Shown here: positions 1 to 7,774 of the stretch, in pieces
How positions within the stretch are numbered: the first letter of the stretch is position 1
Layout: every line of letters starts with the position of its first letter
Assembly (NCBI GenBank): GCA_004558145.1
Contig: SFDQ01000004.1
Location: forward strand, 162,885-226,884
Source of the DNA: Oscillospiraceae bacterium
GTDB lineage: Bacteria > Bacillota_A > Clostridia > Oscillospirales > Ruminococcaceae
Reading direction: 5' to 3'
DNA length: 64,000 nucleotides
The notes under the pieces: model-generated
The model's database searches: none
Told to the model about the DNA's origin: nothing
What the model saw: the letters and a program-made list of their open reading frames with translations, nothing else
Translations under genes and position numbers: made by a program

Positions 1-435
1 GCTGCCAACCTGCTCACCTCCGGCGACATTTTGCGGGAGAACGAACCGACAGAAGGGCACTTCTTCCGCACCTCCGATCTTGAAAAGCTGACATTTCTTC
101 AGCTCACGCCGGGCAACAACCTTTGCAGCAGAAGCGAGAAAATTTTCGAAGGCCTGGGTGTGAGGCCGGGCAAGATCATTCGTTTCAATCAGTTCGTTAC
201 CGCTTACAATCTGGCGGGCAGCGGACTTGGCTGCACTCTGGCCAGCTCCCGGCTCATTGCCCAAATCGACCATCCGGGTCTTGTCTACTACGCGCTTCCC
301 TCCCCCCTGATGGTGCGCGACTTCCAATTTACCACCCGCAAAGATGCCTATCTTTCCCGCAGCATCCGCGCCTTTTGCGATTTGTTCGCTCAAATCGAAG
401 CGGGCAGAAGCAACTCAGCACAATTTTCATTCTGA
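1..435 (+). CDS. LysR-family transcriptional regulator, C-terminal fragment
   Basis: The reading frame is open from base 1, so the N-terminus and HTH lie outside the window. The 144 visible residues look like the second half of a LysR substrate-binding domain: a GLGVRP stretch, a glycine-rich GSGLGCTLASSR segment where effector-binding loops usually sit, then a terminal helix with RAFCDLF, typical of the last helix of this fold. A terminator-like hairpin follows the stop codon. The family assignment comes from the overall pattern of the C-terminal domain; the target genes cannot be inferred. Confidence 0.6.
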   Translation, partial: AANLLTSGDILRENEPTEGHFFRTSDLEKLTFLQLTPGNNLCSRSEKIFEGLGVRPGKIIRFNQFVTAYNLAGSGLGCTLASSRLIAQIDHPGLVYYALPSPLMVRDFQFTTRKDAYLSRSIRAFCDLFAQIEAGRSNSAQFSF

Positions 436-445
436 CGCACACGAA

Positions 446-490
446 GAGCGGCGCTTCCGGTTCGATGGCCCGGAAACGCCGCTCTTTCTT
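446..490 (+). terminator. Intrinsic terminator after the LysR fragment
   Basis: GAGCGGCG (446-453) pairs with CGCCGCTC (477-484), and an inner TTCCGG/CCGGAA pair extends the hairpin. The T-rich tail TTTCTTGATTTTT follows. It lies between a plus-strand stop codon and the convergent yaaA stop. Confidence 0.75.
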
Positions 491-495
491 GATTT

Positions 496-1251
496 TTATT
501 CTTTGGCATTATCGCACCGCAAAAACACGAGCACATTTTCCGACGAGTGCTCAGGCGAGAAGCGGTGGCCCAGCCGGTCGAAGGCAAGAAGGTCCTCCGG
601 GCGTTCGGCGCCGATCTCGGCCATATAGCGCACCATCTCGCCCCGGGCCATCTTGCACAGGGTGCCCTTTTCCACCACACGGCCCTCATGCTCCTCGCCG
701 AAGACGCACCGCACCAGCCGCACCGAAGGCGGCAGGTGCTTTGCCACCGCATCGCTGTATTCTTTCGAGGCCAGGTCCAGCACCCAGCCGGCATCCTGCG
801 CCAGCGCCGATGCCAAATCCGCGCCCCAGAAGGCGTAGAGGTCCTTCGCGCCGTCCACCGACAGCTTCGCCTGCATCTCCAGCCGGTAGGGCGTCACTCC
901 ATCGAAGGGGCGCAGCAGGCCGTAAAAGCCGGAGAGGATGCGCAGATGCTCCTGCAGATAATCAAACTGCGCGTCGGTGAACACATCCGGCGCCATGTAG
1001 CGGTACTGGATGCCCTCATAGCTCAGAATGGCCGGCGTAAGGCCGCGGCGCAGGTCCATCCTTTCCAGCCGGCGCAGGTTTTCCCCGGCGATGGCGTCGC
1101 TGCATTTCCACAGGCTTTTCAGCCGGGCGGCGGGCATCGCCCGCAGCGCCGCCAGCAGCCGGCCGGTCTTTTCCAGAAAGGCCGGCAGGTCCCGCCAGGG
1201 CAGAACGTCGTCCGTCTTCATCTTCTTGGCCGGGGAAATGATGATCTTCAT
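496..1251 (-). CDS. yaaA: Peroxide stress protein YaaA (UPF0246)
   Basis: This 251-aa cytoplasmic protein has the family's N-terminal signature (MKIIISPAKKM), a YEGIQYRYM-like block near residue 80 and an FYGLLRPFDGVTPYRLEM block near residue 110. E. coli YaaA lowers intracellular free iron during hydrogen peroxide stress. The length matches the family (about 250 aa). Its ATG overlaps the stop of the upstream rhodanese gene by four bases, so the two are probably translationally coupled. It is the last gene of a bcp-rhodanese-yaaA unit that fits an oxidative-stress role. Confidence 0.93.
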   Translation of the reverse strand: MKIIISPAKKMKTDDVLPWRDLPAFLEKTGRLLAALRAMPAARLKSLWKCSDAIAGENLRRLERMDLRRGLTPAILSYEGIQYRYMAPDVFTDAQFDYLQEHLRILSGFYGLLRPFDGVTPYRLEMQAKLSVDGAKDLYAFWGADLASALAQDAGWVLDLASKEYSDAVAKHLPPSVRLVRCVFGEEHEGRVVEKGTLCKMARGEMVRYMAEIGAERPEDLLAFDRLGHRFSPEHSSENVLVFLRCDNAKE

Positions 1252-1601
1252 TCCGCCGTCACCTCATAGGGCCAGGTCATGATGCCGCCAAACTCAAAGA
1301 TGTTGGTATAGCCCAGCCGGGCCAGCATGGCCGCCGCCTGTTTGCTGCGGCTGCCGCTGCGGCAGTAGACCAGCACCTCCGCGTCCTTGCCGCCGATGAC
1401 CGAGGCGGCGCTGGCCTCGCTGATGGTGCCCAGGGGCAGCAGCACCGCGCCGGGGATGTGCCCGCTGTTGTATTCATCCGGTTCGCGCACATCCAGCACC
1501 AGCACCCCGCCGGCATCCATCCGCTTTTTGGCTTCCTGCTGGCTGATCTGCTGGTATCCCTTGGGCCCGGCCCCGAACAGGGCGGAAAACAGTCCGTTCA
1601 T
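1248..1601 (-). CDS. Rhodanese-like sulfurtransferase domain protein
   Basis: The 117-aa protein is a single rhodanese domain. It has the DVREPDEY segment near residue 38, GHIPGAVLLP near residue 48 and the active-site loop CRSGSRS with its catalytic cysteine near residue 81. Such domains carry persulfide sulfur or act in thiol redox chemistry. A short hydrophobic-ended N-terminus (MNGLFSALFGAGP) precedes the domain but is not a clear signal peptide. It starts five bases after the bcp stop codon and overlaps yaaA by four bases, so all three are probably co-transcribed. Confidence 0.92.
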   Translation of the reverse strand: MNGLFSALFGAGPKGYQQISQQEAKKRMDAGGVLVLDVREPDEYNSGHIPGAVLLPLGTISEASAASVIGGKDAEVLVYCRSGSRSKQAAAMLARLGYTNIFEFGGIMTWPYEVTAE

Positions 1602-1605
1602 CGTT

Positions 1606-2070
1606 TCACCTCTCCCCTTTCAGCAGCCGAAGCACGTCGGTGGCGTTGGTGTCCGGCTTGACTTTGGGCATCACCGCCGCCACAACGCCTTCCTCGTCGA
1701 TGAGGAAGGTGGTGCGCACAACGCCCATGCTCACCTTGCCGTAGAGTTTCTTTTCCTGCCAGACGCCGTAGGCCTGGATGGCCTCCAGCTGCGGGTCGCT
1801 GAGCAGCGTGAAAGGCAGCCCGTTTTTATCGGCAAACTTGCGGTGGGAGGCGACGGAGTCCTTGCTGACGCCGATGACCACCGCGCCCTCGGCTTCGATT
1901 TCGCGCACCGAGCCCGCAAAGGCGCAGGCCTGGCGGGTGCAACCGGGAGTGCTGTCCTTCGGATAAAAATAGAGTACCACCTTTTTGCCCCGATAGTCCG
2001 CAAGGCTCACCTCGCGTCCGTCCTGGTCCTGCAGCGTGAATTCCGGCGCTTTCATGCCAACTTCCAACAT
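1606..2070 (-). CDS. bcp: Thioredoxin-dependent thiol peroxidase (BCP/PrxQ type)
   Basis: A 154-aa atypical 2-Cys peroxiredoxin that reduces hydrogen and organic peroxides with thioredoxin. The motif FYPKDSTPGCTRQAC carries the peroxidatic cysteine in TPGC and a resolving cysteine five residues later, the PrxQ pattern. I chose the ATG at 2070, nine bases after AAGGGG; an upstream in-frame ATG at 2079 abuts that Shine-Dalgarno sequence. A TATAAT -10 element lies at 2101-2096. First gene of the bcp-rhodanese-yaaA unit. Confidence 0.94.
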   Translation of the reverse strand: MLEVGMKAPEFTLQDQDGREVSLADYRGKKVVLYFYPKDSTPGCTRQACAFAGSVREIEAEGAVVIGVSKDSVASHRKFADKNGLPFTLLSDPQLEAIQAYGVWQEKKLYGKVSMGVVRTTFLIDEEGVVAAVMPKVKPDTNATDVLRLLKGER

Positions 2071-2146
2071 AATGCCCATCCCCTTTTTTATTTTTATTAT
2101 ATCACAAAACCGGCCGCCCACCGTGATAACGTCACCGGCGGCGGGC

Positions 2147-2175
2147 TTGGCGGGGCGTGCGGTTCCGGGTATAAT
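2147..2175 (+). promoter_or_regulatory. Sigma-A type promoter of the corrinoid adenosyltransferase gene
   Basis: TTGGCG (2147-2152) and TATAAT (2170-2175) are separated by 17 bases and lie 38 bases before the start codon. An imperfect palindrome (CCGTGA-TAACG-TCACCGG, about 2121-2138) sits between this promoter and the divergent bcp -10 element and could be an operator. Confidence 0.75.
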
Positions 2176-2213
2176 AGAGAAAAAAGCGCTGCGGCGCTGA
2201 AAAGGAGAAACGA

Positions 2214-2744
2214 ATGGACAAACTTTCTGTGGGCAAGGTGCAGGTGTACACCGGCAACGGCAAGGGCAAGACCACCGCCGCCCTGGGCCTGATGCTGCGG
2301 GCCGCCGGCGCGGGAATGGATATTTACTTCGGCCAGTTCATGAAGACCGGCGACACCAGCGAGGCCGAAGCCCTGCGCCGGTTTTTGGGCCATGCCGTGA
2401 CAATGGAGCAGTACGGCAGCGGCGGGGAGCTCTTCGGCCCGGACCGGGAACGGGACACCGCCTGCGCCCGGGCGGGCTATGAAAAAGCCCGGGCTGCCCT
2501 CGTGAGCGGGCGGTACGATCTGGTGGTGCTGGACGAAATTCTTGTGGCAGAGCATCTGGGGCTGCTGGCCGTGGAGGACCTGCTGCGGCTGATGGACGAG
2601 CGCCCGGAGCACACCGAGCTGGTGCTCACCGGGCGCTGGGCCGCCGAGCAGGTGATGCAGCGGGCGGACCTGGTCACCGAGATGGGCGAAGTAAAGCACT
2701 ATTTCCACGCCGGGGTGCCCGCCCGCACCGGCATCGAGATGTGA
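2214..2744 (+). CDS. cobO: Cob(I)yrinic acid a,c-diamide adenosyltransferase
   Basis: 176 aa, a P-loop enzyme of the CobA/CobO/BtuR family, which transfers the adenosyl group of ATP to reduced corrinoids to make adenosylcobamide. The Walker A motif GNGKGKTT spans residues 14-21 and the Walker B-like VVLDEI lies near residue 105. ATG follows AAAAGGAGA at good spacing. No other cobalamin gene is present, so this may serve salvage. It is monocistronic, with its own promoter and a strong terminator. Confidence 0.93.
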   Translation: MDKLSVGKVQVYTGNGKGKTTAALGLMLRAAGAGMDIYFGQFMKTGDTSEAEALRRFLGHAVTMEQYGSGGELFGPDRERDTACARAGYEKARAALVSGRYDLVVLDEILVAEHLGLLAVEDLLRLMDERPEHTELVLTGRWAAEQVMQRADLVTEMGEVKHYFHAGVPARTGIEM

Positions 2745-2750
2745 CAAAGC

Positions 2751-2787
2751 AAAAGGATGAGCCCCGCCGGGGGTCCATCCTTTTTTT
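2751..2787. terminator. Bidirectional terminator between cobO and tspO
   Basis: AAAAGGATG (2751-2759) pairs with CATCCTTTT (2776-2784) around an inner GCCCC/GGGG stem, followed by TTTTTTT. The convergent genes both end beside it. Confidence 0.85.
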
Positions 2788-2790
2788 GTT

Positions 2791-3264
2791 TCAGTTCAAC
2801 AGCCACACCCCGGCGTTGAGGTAGCCCGCAAAGGCCACCCACACAAGATAGGGCAGCTGCAGCCGCGCCGCCAGCAGTTCCACGCGGTAAAAAACCAGCA
2901 CCATGGCCGCGATGAGCGCCCACAGCGCCACCAGCCACACCAGCGCGAAGCCGAACCACTGGAGGTCAAAAAAGATGATGCTCCAAAAGAAGTTGAAGGT
3001 CAGCTGCCCGGCGAAAAGCCGCAGGCCCAGCCGCCGGTCGCCGGAAGGCGGAGCCATCCAGATGCGGGCGGCGCTGACGCCCATCAGGGCGTAGAGCACA
3101 GCCCAGACGATGGGAAAGACGATGGCCGGCGGCGAGAGCGGCGGCTGGACGATGCTCTCAGTGTAGAGCTTCGTGCCCTCCCGGGTGAGCCAGCCTGCCA
3201 GGCCGCCCACCGCCTCGGCCAACAGTATCCACGCCGCATAGGTCTTCCAGGGAAATTTTTTCAT
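2791..3264 (-). CDS. tspO: TspO/MBR family membrane protein
   Basis: The 157-aa protein has five predicted transmembrane helices, as in TspO/translocator proteins. Family hallmarks include QPPLSPPAIVFPIVWAVLY with the conserved Pro/Trp of helix 2, FNFFWSIIFF, and LPYLVWVAFAGYLNAGVWLLN at the C-terminus. TspO proteins bind porphyrins and are linked to stress and tetrapyrrole handling. The start is set at 3264 because AGAGGGTGATACA precedes that ATG; ten extra in-frame residues upstream look non-coding. It converges on cobO, which may be coincidence or a tetrapyrrole link. Confidence 0.93.
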   Translation of the reverse strand: MKKFPWKTYAAWILLAEAVGGLAGWLTREGTKLYTESIVQPPLSPPAIVFPIVWAVLYALMGVSAARIWMAPPSGDRRLGLRLFAGQLTFNFFWSIIFFDLQWFGFALVWLVALWALIAAMVLVFYRVELLAARLQLPYLVWVAFAGYLNAGVWLLN

Positions 3265-3320
3265 TGTATCACCCTCTGGTAGGGTATGCAGCAAAGGGCG
3301 CGGCTATGCGCCGCGGCCCC

Positions 3321-3866
3321 TCACGGCTGCAGCGAGAGGGTGAAAGCGGTCTCGCCGCCGGACAAGGCCGCTTCGAGGCCTTCGGTCTCGGTGATGCGGG
3401 CCAGCTTTGTGTAGGACCAGGTGTTGCTGCCGTAGAAGAGCACCACCGTATCCCCCTGATACAGCATTACGTCCCCCGGCCCTGCCGTGATGCGGGCATC
3501 ATTTTGGGGCAGCGCCTCGGGCAGCGGGGCCGTCTTTTCAAAGCCGCCGTAGTTTTCCGCCTCCAGGGTGACGGGGCCGTCCTCCAGCAGCTCCGCCAGC
3601 GCCTGGGCAGAGGGGTTATCCTCCAGCACGGCGGTGAGGGTGGCGTCTCCGATTTGAATGTACAGCATCGTTTCTTCCTCCTGTGGGTCGGCAGAGGGGC
3701 CGCAGGTCTCCTGCGGGGCGCTCTTTTCGGGCGCGCTCGACACAAAGGGCTCGGCCGTCGGCGCGGTCTCCGCCCTCTGCGGCGCCGATGGCACCGCCCC
3801 GCAGCCGGTCAGCGCCAGCGCCAGCAGCAGGGCCAGCGCCCGGCCCGGTCGCACCTCCCGGCTCAC
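3321..3866 (-). CDS. Cyclophilin-like domain lipoprotein
   Basis: A 181-aa exported lipoprotein. A hydrophobic stretch ends in LTGC (lipobox) near residue 22. A 30-residue Ser/Ala/Pro/Glu linker follows, then a cyclophilin-like beta domain (MLYIQIGDATLTAVLEDN, ENYGGFEKTAPLP, DVMLYQGDTVVLFYG). This domain is found in Firmicutes redox operons and lacks known isomerase activity. The GTG start at 3866 overlaps the upstream flavodoxin stop (GTGA), implying translational coupling. It is the last gene of the five-gene unit starting at 6636. Confidence 0.82.
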   Translation of the reverse strand: MSREVRPGRALALLLALALTGCGAVPSAPQRAETAPTAEPFVSSAPEKSAPQETCGPSADPQEEETMLYIQIGDATLTAVLEDNPSAQALAELLEDGPVTLEAENYGGFEKTAPLPEALPQNDARITAGPGDVMLYQGDTVVLFYGSNTWSYTKLARITETEGLEAALSGGETAFTLSLQP

Positions 3867-4405
3867 AGCGCCCGGCCCGCGTCCAGGGCGCGCTGCATCG
3901 CTTCGCTGCCGCGCACCTCGCCCGGCGCGGTGACGCCGCCGCCGAACACAACGCCCGCCAGCTTCGCCTTGGGGAAGCACTCCACCCAGCCGCCAAGCCC
4001 TTCGGCGGCCCGCTTCCACACCTCGTCGCCCTCCTCGGCGGCGCAGGCCAGCAGCCACACCTCCCGAAAGGCGTAGTCGGCGGAGTAGAGGGGATTGGCC
4101 CGGTCCAGCAGGGTCTTCATCTGGCCGCTCATCTCGTAGTAGTAGATGGGGGTGGCGAACACCAGCACGTCGGCATGGAGCATCTTCTCCTGCACGATGG
4201 CGTCCGCGTCGTCACGGATGACGCACCGGCCGGTGGTCTGGCAGGCAAGGCAGCCCTTGCAAAAATGAATATCTCTGCCCGCCAGCGAAATGACCTCCAC
4301 CTCGTGGCCCGCCTGGCGCGCACCCCGGGCGAACTGCTGCGCCAGCAGGTCGGAGTTGGACTCCCCGCGCAGGCTGGTGGAGATGACAAGCACCCGTTTG
4401 CTCAT
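3863..4405 (-). CDS. Flavodoxin-family NAD(P)H-dependent reductase
   Basis: A 180-aa flavoprotein of the NADPH-dependent FMN reductase/flavodoxin-like fold. The N-terminal STSLRGESNSD loop binds FMN phosphate. HFCKGCLACQTTGRC carries cysteines typical of the iron-sulfur flavoprotein branch, and FATPIYYYEMSGQMK is the conserved second flavin loop. ATG at 4405 follows AAAGGAGGAAA. It sits between the CMD-cupin gene (17-base gap) and the lipoprotein (overlap), so it probably supplies or takes electrons in the same redox pathway. Substrate unknown. Confidence 0.88.
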   Translation of the reverse strand: MSKRVLVISTSLRGESNSDLLAQQFARGARQAGHEVEVISLAGRDIHFCKGCLACQTTGRCVIRDDADAIVQEKMLHADVLVFATPIYYYEMSGQMKTLLDRANPLYSADYAFREVWLLACAAEEGDEVWKRAAEGLGGWVECFPKAKLAGVVFGGGVTAPGEVRGSEAMQRALDAGRAL

Positions 4406-4422
4406 GATGTTTCCTCCTTTTG

Positions 4423-5172
4423 TCAAAGCGCCGCGTACTCGGCGTCGCTCACCGGCTCGCACCACTCATTGTTCGTCTCCTCGCCGGGCACCTCCAGCGC
4501 CAGGTGGGAGAACCAGCTGTCCGCCGCGGCGCCGTGCCAGTGCTTCACTTCAGCGGGGATATTCACCACATCGCCGGGATGCAGCGCCCGGGCGGGCTTG
4601 CCCTCCTCCTGATACCAGCCGCGGCCCGCCACGCAGACCAAGATCTGGCCGCCGCCGCTCTTTGCGTGGTGGATGTGCCAGTTGTTGCGGCAGCCCGGCT
4701 CGAAGGTGACGTTGCACACCCCCACCTGGCTGGAGGAGAGGGTCGCAAGATAGCTCTGGCCCACAAAGTACCGGGCGTAGGCGTCGTTGGGCGCGCCGAT
4801 GGGGAACACCATCTCGCTCTGGTGGCGGGTCTTTTCGTCGGCGCTCTCTTCTTCGGCCCACACGTCCTTCGCCATGCGGAAGGCCGCCCACGCCTTGGGC
4901 CAGCCGGCATAGAAGGCCGCGTGGGTGAGAATTTCGGCGATCTCGGTGCGGGTGATGCCGTTCTGCTTCGCTGTGGTCAGATGGTAGCGGAAGGATTCAT
5001 CCACCAGCCCCTGGGCCATCAGCGACACCACCGTGACGAGGGAGCGGTCCCGCAGGCTGAGGGCGTCCTCCCTGCTCCACACCTCGCCGAACAGCACATC
5101 GTCGTTCAGATGGGCAAACTCCGGGGCGAACCGGCCCAAAGAGTCACGTCCTGCTGTCTGTTTCACTGCCAT
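4423..5172 (-). CDS. Carboxymuconolactone decarboxylase-cupin fusion protein
   Basis: 249 aa with two domains. Residues about 15-105 form a carboxymuconolactone decarboxylase/AhpD-like helical domain (LRDRSLVTVVSLMAQG, HLTTAKQNGITRTEIAEI), here without the AhpD CxxC. Residues about 125-240 form a cupin with metal-ligand-like WHIHH and VKHWHG motifs. Such fusions are widespread in anaerobe redox operons with iron-dependent alcohol dehydrogenases. The exact reaction is unknown. It lies 16 bases after the alcohol dehydrogenase stop. Confidence 0.87.
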   Translation of the reverse strand: MAVKQTAGRDSLGRFAPEFAHLNDDVLFGEVWSREDALSLRDRSLVTVVSLMAQGLVDESFRYHLTTAKQNGITRTEIAEILTHAAFYAGWPKAWAAFRMAKDVWAEEESADEKTRHQSEMVFPIGAPNDAYARYFVGQSYLATLSSSQVGVCNVTFEPGCRNNWHIHHAKSGGGQILVCVAGRGWYQEEGKPARALHPGDVVNIPAEVKHWHGAAADSWFSHLALEVPGEETNNEWCEPVSDAEYAAL

Positions 5173-5188
5173 TTTTCTTTCCTCCCTT

Positions 5189-6361
5189 TCACATGCTTGC
5201 TTTCAGGATGTTCAGCACATCGTTTCTGGTAAGGGTGCGGTAGCCGCCGGTCATCAGGAAGGTGCCGTCGGCGATGCCCTCCAGCATGTCCTCGGTGACG
5301 CCCAGCTGGCGGATGTTCAGCGCCACGCCCAGTTCCTCCATCCAGTGCTCCATCGCCGCAAGGCCCGCTTCGGCCAGTTCTTTGGCGCTCTTGCCCGCCG
5401 GGTCCACGTCCCAGACGTTGACGGCAAAGCGCCCGAATTTGGCAAGGCCGTCCTCCATGATAGTGCGGTAGTAGGCCAGAGACACGGCGGAGAGGGTCAT
5501 GCCGTGGGTGGCGTTGGTGTAGGCGCCGATGGACTGGCCGATCATGTGCACCTCCCAGTCGGTGGATTTTCCCATGGCCAGCAGGGTATTCAGCGCCCAG
5601 GTGGCGGCCCACATGATGTTGCTGCGGGCCTCGTAGTTTTCCGGCTGACGCAGCGCGACGCGGGAACTGGCGACCAGCGAGCGCATCAGCCCTTCGGCGA
5701 TGTAGTCGGTGGTGTTGTCGTCCGTGCCGGAGAAGTACTGCTCACAGATGTGATTGAAAGCGTCGTAAATGCCGGCCACCATCTGCTTCATGGGCACGGT
5801 GTAGGTGAGGGTGGGGTCCAGGATGGAAAAGCGGGGCATCACGTTGCTGCCGAACACATGGCCGATCTTGCGCTTCTGGCCGGGGTGGGTGATGACCGCG
5901 CCGCCGTTCATCTCGGAGCCGGTGCCCACCATGGTGAGCACACAGCCCACCGGGATGATGGGGTTCGCCACATCTTCCATGCGCAGGAAGTATTTATCCC
6001 AGGGGTCCTCCTCGCACCAGGCGGAAACGGACACCGCTTTGGCGTAGTCGCACACCGAGCCGCCGCCCACCGCCAAAATCAGGTCCACCTTGTTTTCCCG
6101 GGCCGTGCGGCAGCCCTCATAGAGTTTTTCCACCGTGGGGTTGGGCATGACCCCCGGGACCTCGAACACTTCCTTGCCGCAGTCCTTCAGGATGGCGGCG
6201 ACCTTGTCATAAAGGCCGGTCTTCTTGATGGAACCGCCGCCGTAGGCCAGCAGCACCCGGCCGCCATATTCTTTCAGTTCGCCCGCCAGCTGTTCCAGCG
6301 CCTGTTCGCCGAAATGCAGCCGGGTGGGGTTGCAATAGGTGAAGTTTCCCAGCATGTTCAT
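5189..6361 (-). CDS. Iron-containing alcohol dehydrogenase (YqhD/BDH type)
   Basis: The 390-aa NAD(P)-dependent reductase has the family's GGGSIKKTG and AVGGGSVCDYAKA nucleotide-binding loops. The conserved metal site includes the DAFNHICEQYFS region and the later HGMTLSAV histidine. E. coli YqhD and clostridial butanol dehydrogenases, which reduce aldehydes, are the nearest known relatives. The start overlaps the stop of the small upstream gene (ATGA), so both are read from one mRNA. Likely role: aldehyde detoxification or fermentation. Confidence 0.92.
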   Translation of the reverse strand: MNMLGNFTYCNPTRLHFGEQALEQLAGELKEYGGRVLLAYGGGSIKKTGLYDKVAAILKDCGKEVFEVPGVMPNPTVEKLYEGCRTARENKVDLILAVGGGSVCDYAKAVSVSAWCEEDPWDKYFLRMEDVANPIIPVGCVLTMVGTGSEMNGGAVITHPGQKRKIGHVFGSNVMPRFSILDPTLTYTVPMKQMVAGIYDAFNHICEQYFSGTDDNTTDYIAEGLMRSLVASSRVALRQPENYEARSNIMWAATWALNTLLAMGKSTDWEVHMIGQSIGAYTNATHGMTLSAVSLAYYRTIMEDGLAKFGRFAVNVWDVDPAGKSAKELAEAGLAAMEHWMEELGVALNIRQLGVTEDMLEGIADGTFLMTGGYRTLTRNDVLNILKASM

Positions 6362-6636
6362 TCCTCCCGTTTGTGTTGATTCTGTTTGATGCGATAGATC
6401 AGGTAGTCAAGGCAATCGATTTTCTTTTCGCTTTTATGCACCTCGTCCAGCAGGGCCGCCCGGTGCCGTGCCAGAAGTTCCAGCAGGCGGCGGGAGTCCC
6501 GGACGTCGGCCATCAGCGCGGCGGCGGCCTCCTCGGTGCAGCCCGCGTCCCGCAGGGTCTGGGCCAGCTCGGCGGCTTCCATGGCACAGCAGGCGCATGC
6601 CCAGGGCTTCTGCCCTTCCGGCTGCGAACATCCCAT
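6358..6636 (-). CDS. Small cysteine-rich protein resembling a MerR regulator C-terminus
   Basis: A 92-aa hypothetical protein, first gene of the redox operon. ATG at 6636 follows GGGGGAGGA. The N-terminus has a CACC cluster. A helical region follows with DSRRLLELLARHRAALLDEVHKSEKK and a final DCLDYLIYRIKQN, resembling the C-terminal dimerisation helix of MerR regulators such as those beside aldehyde-reductase genes. No DNA-binding domain precedes it: upstream sequence is intergenic. It could be a redox sensor subunit or a remnant of a regulator; function unknown. Confidence 0.75.
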   Translation of the reverse strand: MGCSQPEGQKPWACACCAMEAAELAQTLRDAGCTEEAAAALMADVRDSRRLLELLARHRAALLDEVHKSEKKIDCLDYLIYRIKQNQHKREE

Positions 6637-6728
6637 TCGCTCCTCCCCCTTTGCGGTTTTTCTCTGATTCCAGTGTAAACCAGGGGTGTTGAAATAGCAA
6701 ATACTTATATCGCATCCCGTTTCATGCC

Positions 6729-6757
6729 TTGCGGGCATCGCTTGGCCGCGGTATAAT
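6729..6757 (+). promoter_or_regulatory. Promoter of the LysR gene
   Basis: TTGCGG (6729-6734), 17-base spacer, TATAAT (6752-6757), 29 bases before the LysR start codon. The divergent redox operon starts at 6636, so this 150-base spacer should hold both promoters and any LysR binding site. Confidence 0.7.
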
Positions 6758-6786
6758 AAAAGAAAAAACGGAAAGGACGCTGCCTT

Positions 6787-7668
6787 ATGGAACTGCGGCT
6801 GCTGCGCTATTTTCTCACCGTTGCCCGGGAGGGCAGCATCACCAACGCGGCCAATGCCCTGCACATCACCCAGCCCACCCTCTCCCGCCAGATCCACGAG
6901 CTGGAAGAGGAACTGGGCCAGCCGCTGCTGGTTCGGGGCAGCCGCAGCGTGTCGCTGACCGGCGAGGGGATGCTGCTGCGCAAGCGTGCGGAAGAAATTC
7001 TGGAACTGGTGGAAAAGACCGAGCGGGAGGTCTCGCTGGGGGACGACGTGCTCACCGGCGAGGTGAGCGTGGGCGCGGGCGAAACGGTGGGGGTGCACTT
7101 CCTCACCAAAGCGGCGCAGGAGCTGCGCCGGCGGTATCCCGAAGTGCGCTTTCAGATCATCAGCGGCGACGGCATGGAAGTCTGCGAACTGCTGGACAAG
7201 GGCCTCATCGACTTCGGCCTGGTGTTCGACCATGTGGACCGCTCGAAGTACAACGCCATGCCGGTGCCCTGGCGGGACGTTTGGGGCGTGCTGGTGCGCA
7301 AGGATCACCCACTGGCCGAAAAGGAGGCCGTGACCCCTGCGGACCTCATCCATCAGCCGCTGCTGGTCTCCCGGCAGGTGCTCAAGGGGCCGCTGCTGCC
7401 CGAGTGGTTCGGCGCGGGGCTGGACGCGCTGAACATCGCGGGCACCTACACCCTTGCCTTCAACGGCTCGCTGATGGTGGAGGACGGCATGGGCTGCGCT
7501 TTGTGCCTGGACCGCATCATCAACCTGGGCGAAGACAGCCCCCTCTGCTTCCGCCCGCTGGAGCCCCGGCGGGAGGCGGGCATGCACATCATCTGGAAAA
7601 AGTATCAGGTGTTTTCCCGGGCGGCGGAAAAGTATCTGGAGCTGCTGGAAGAAAGCGGAAAGGACTAA
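6787..7668 (+). CDS. LysR-family transcriptional regulator
   Basis: 293 aa. The N-terminal winged HTH (MELRLLRYFLTVAREGSITN, AANALHITQPTLSRQIHELE) is followed by a periplasmic-binding-like effector domain from about residue 90. It is divergent from the operon with the iron alcohol dehydrogenase, CMD-cupin and flavodoxin genes, and LysR proteins commonly regulate divergent neighbours, so it probably controls that unit in response to an aldehyde or redox signal. This is inference from position. A strong terminator follows. Confidence 0.93.
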   Translation: MELRLLRYFLTVAREGSITNAANALHITQPTLSRQIHELEEELGQPLLVRGSRSVSLTGEGMLLRKRAEEILELVEKTEREVSLGDDVLTGEVSVGAGETVGVHFLTKAAQELRRRYPEVRFQIISGDGMEVCELLDKGLIDFGLVFDHVDRSKYNAMPVPWRDVWGVLVRKDHPLAEKEAVTPADLIHQPLLVSRQVLKGPLLPEWFGAGLDALNIAGTYTLAFNGSLMVEDGMGCALCLDRIINLGEDSPLCFRPLEPRREAGMHIIWKKYQVFSRAAEKYLELLEESGKD

Positions 7669-7669
7669 A

Positions 7670-7700
7670 AAAGGGAGGCCGGTAGGCCTCCCTTTTTCTC
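7670..7700 (+). terminator. Terminator of the LysR gene
   Basis: AAAGGGAGGCC (7670-7680) and GGCCTCCCTTT (7685-7695) form a perfect stem with a GGTA loop, followed by TTTCTC. Confidence 0.85.
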
Positions 7701-7774
7701 TTCATCGTCCTCGCGTTTTTGTGCAGGCGCCCCATCGGGCGGCCGCTCCTCCCCCGCCCCGTCTCGGGGCCCGG

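Noticed and set aside
6637..7587. Minus-strand frame reaching 7587 ahead of the 92-aa gene
   Set aside because: It is antisense to the LysR gene; only the last 92 residues have a ribosome binding site, operon coupling and protein-like composition.
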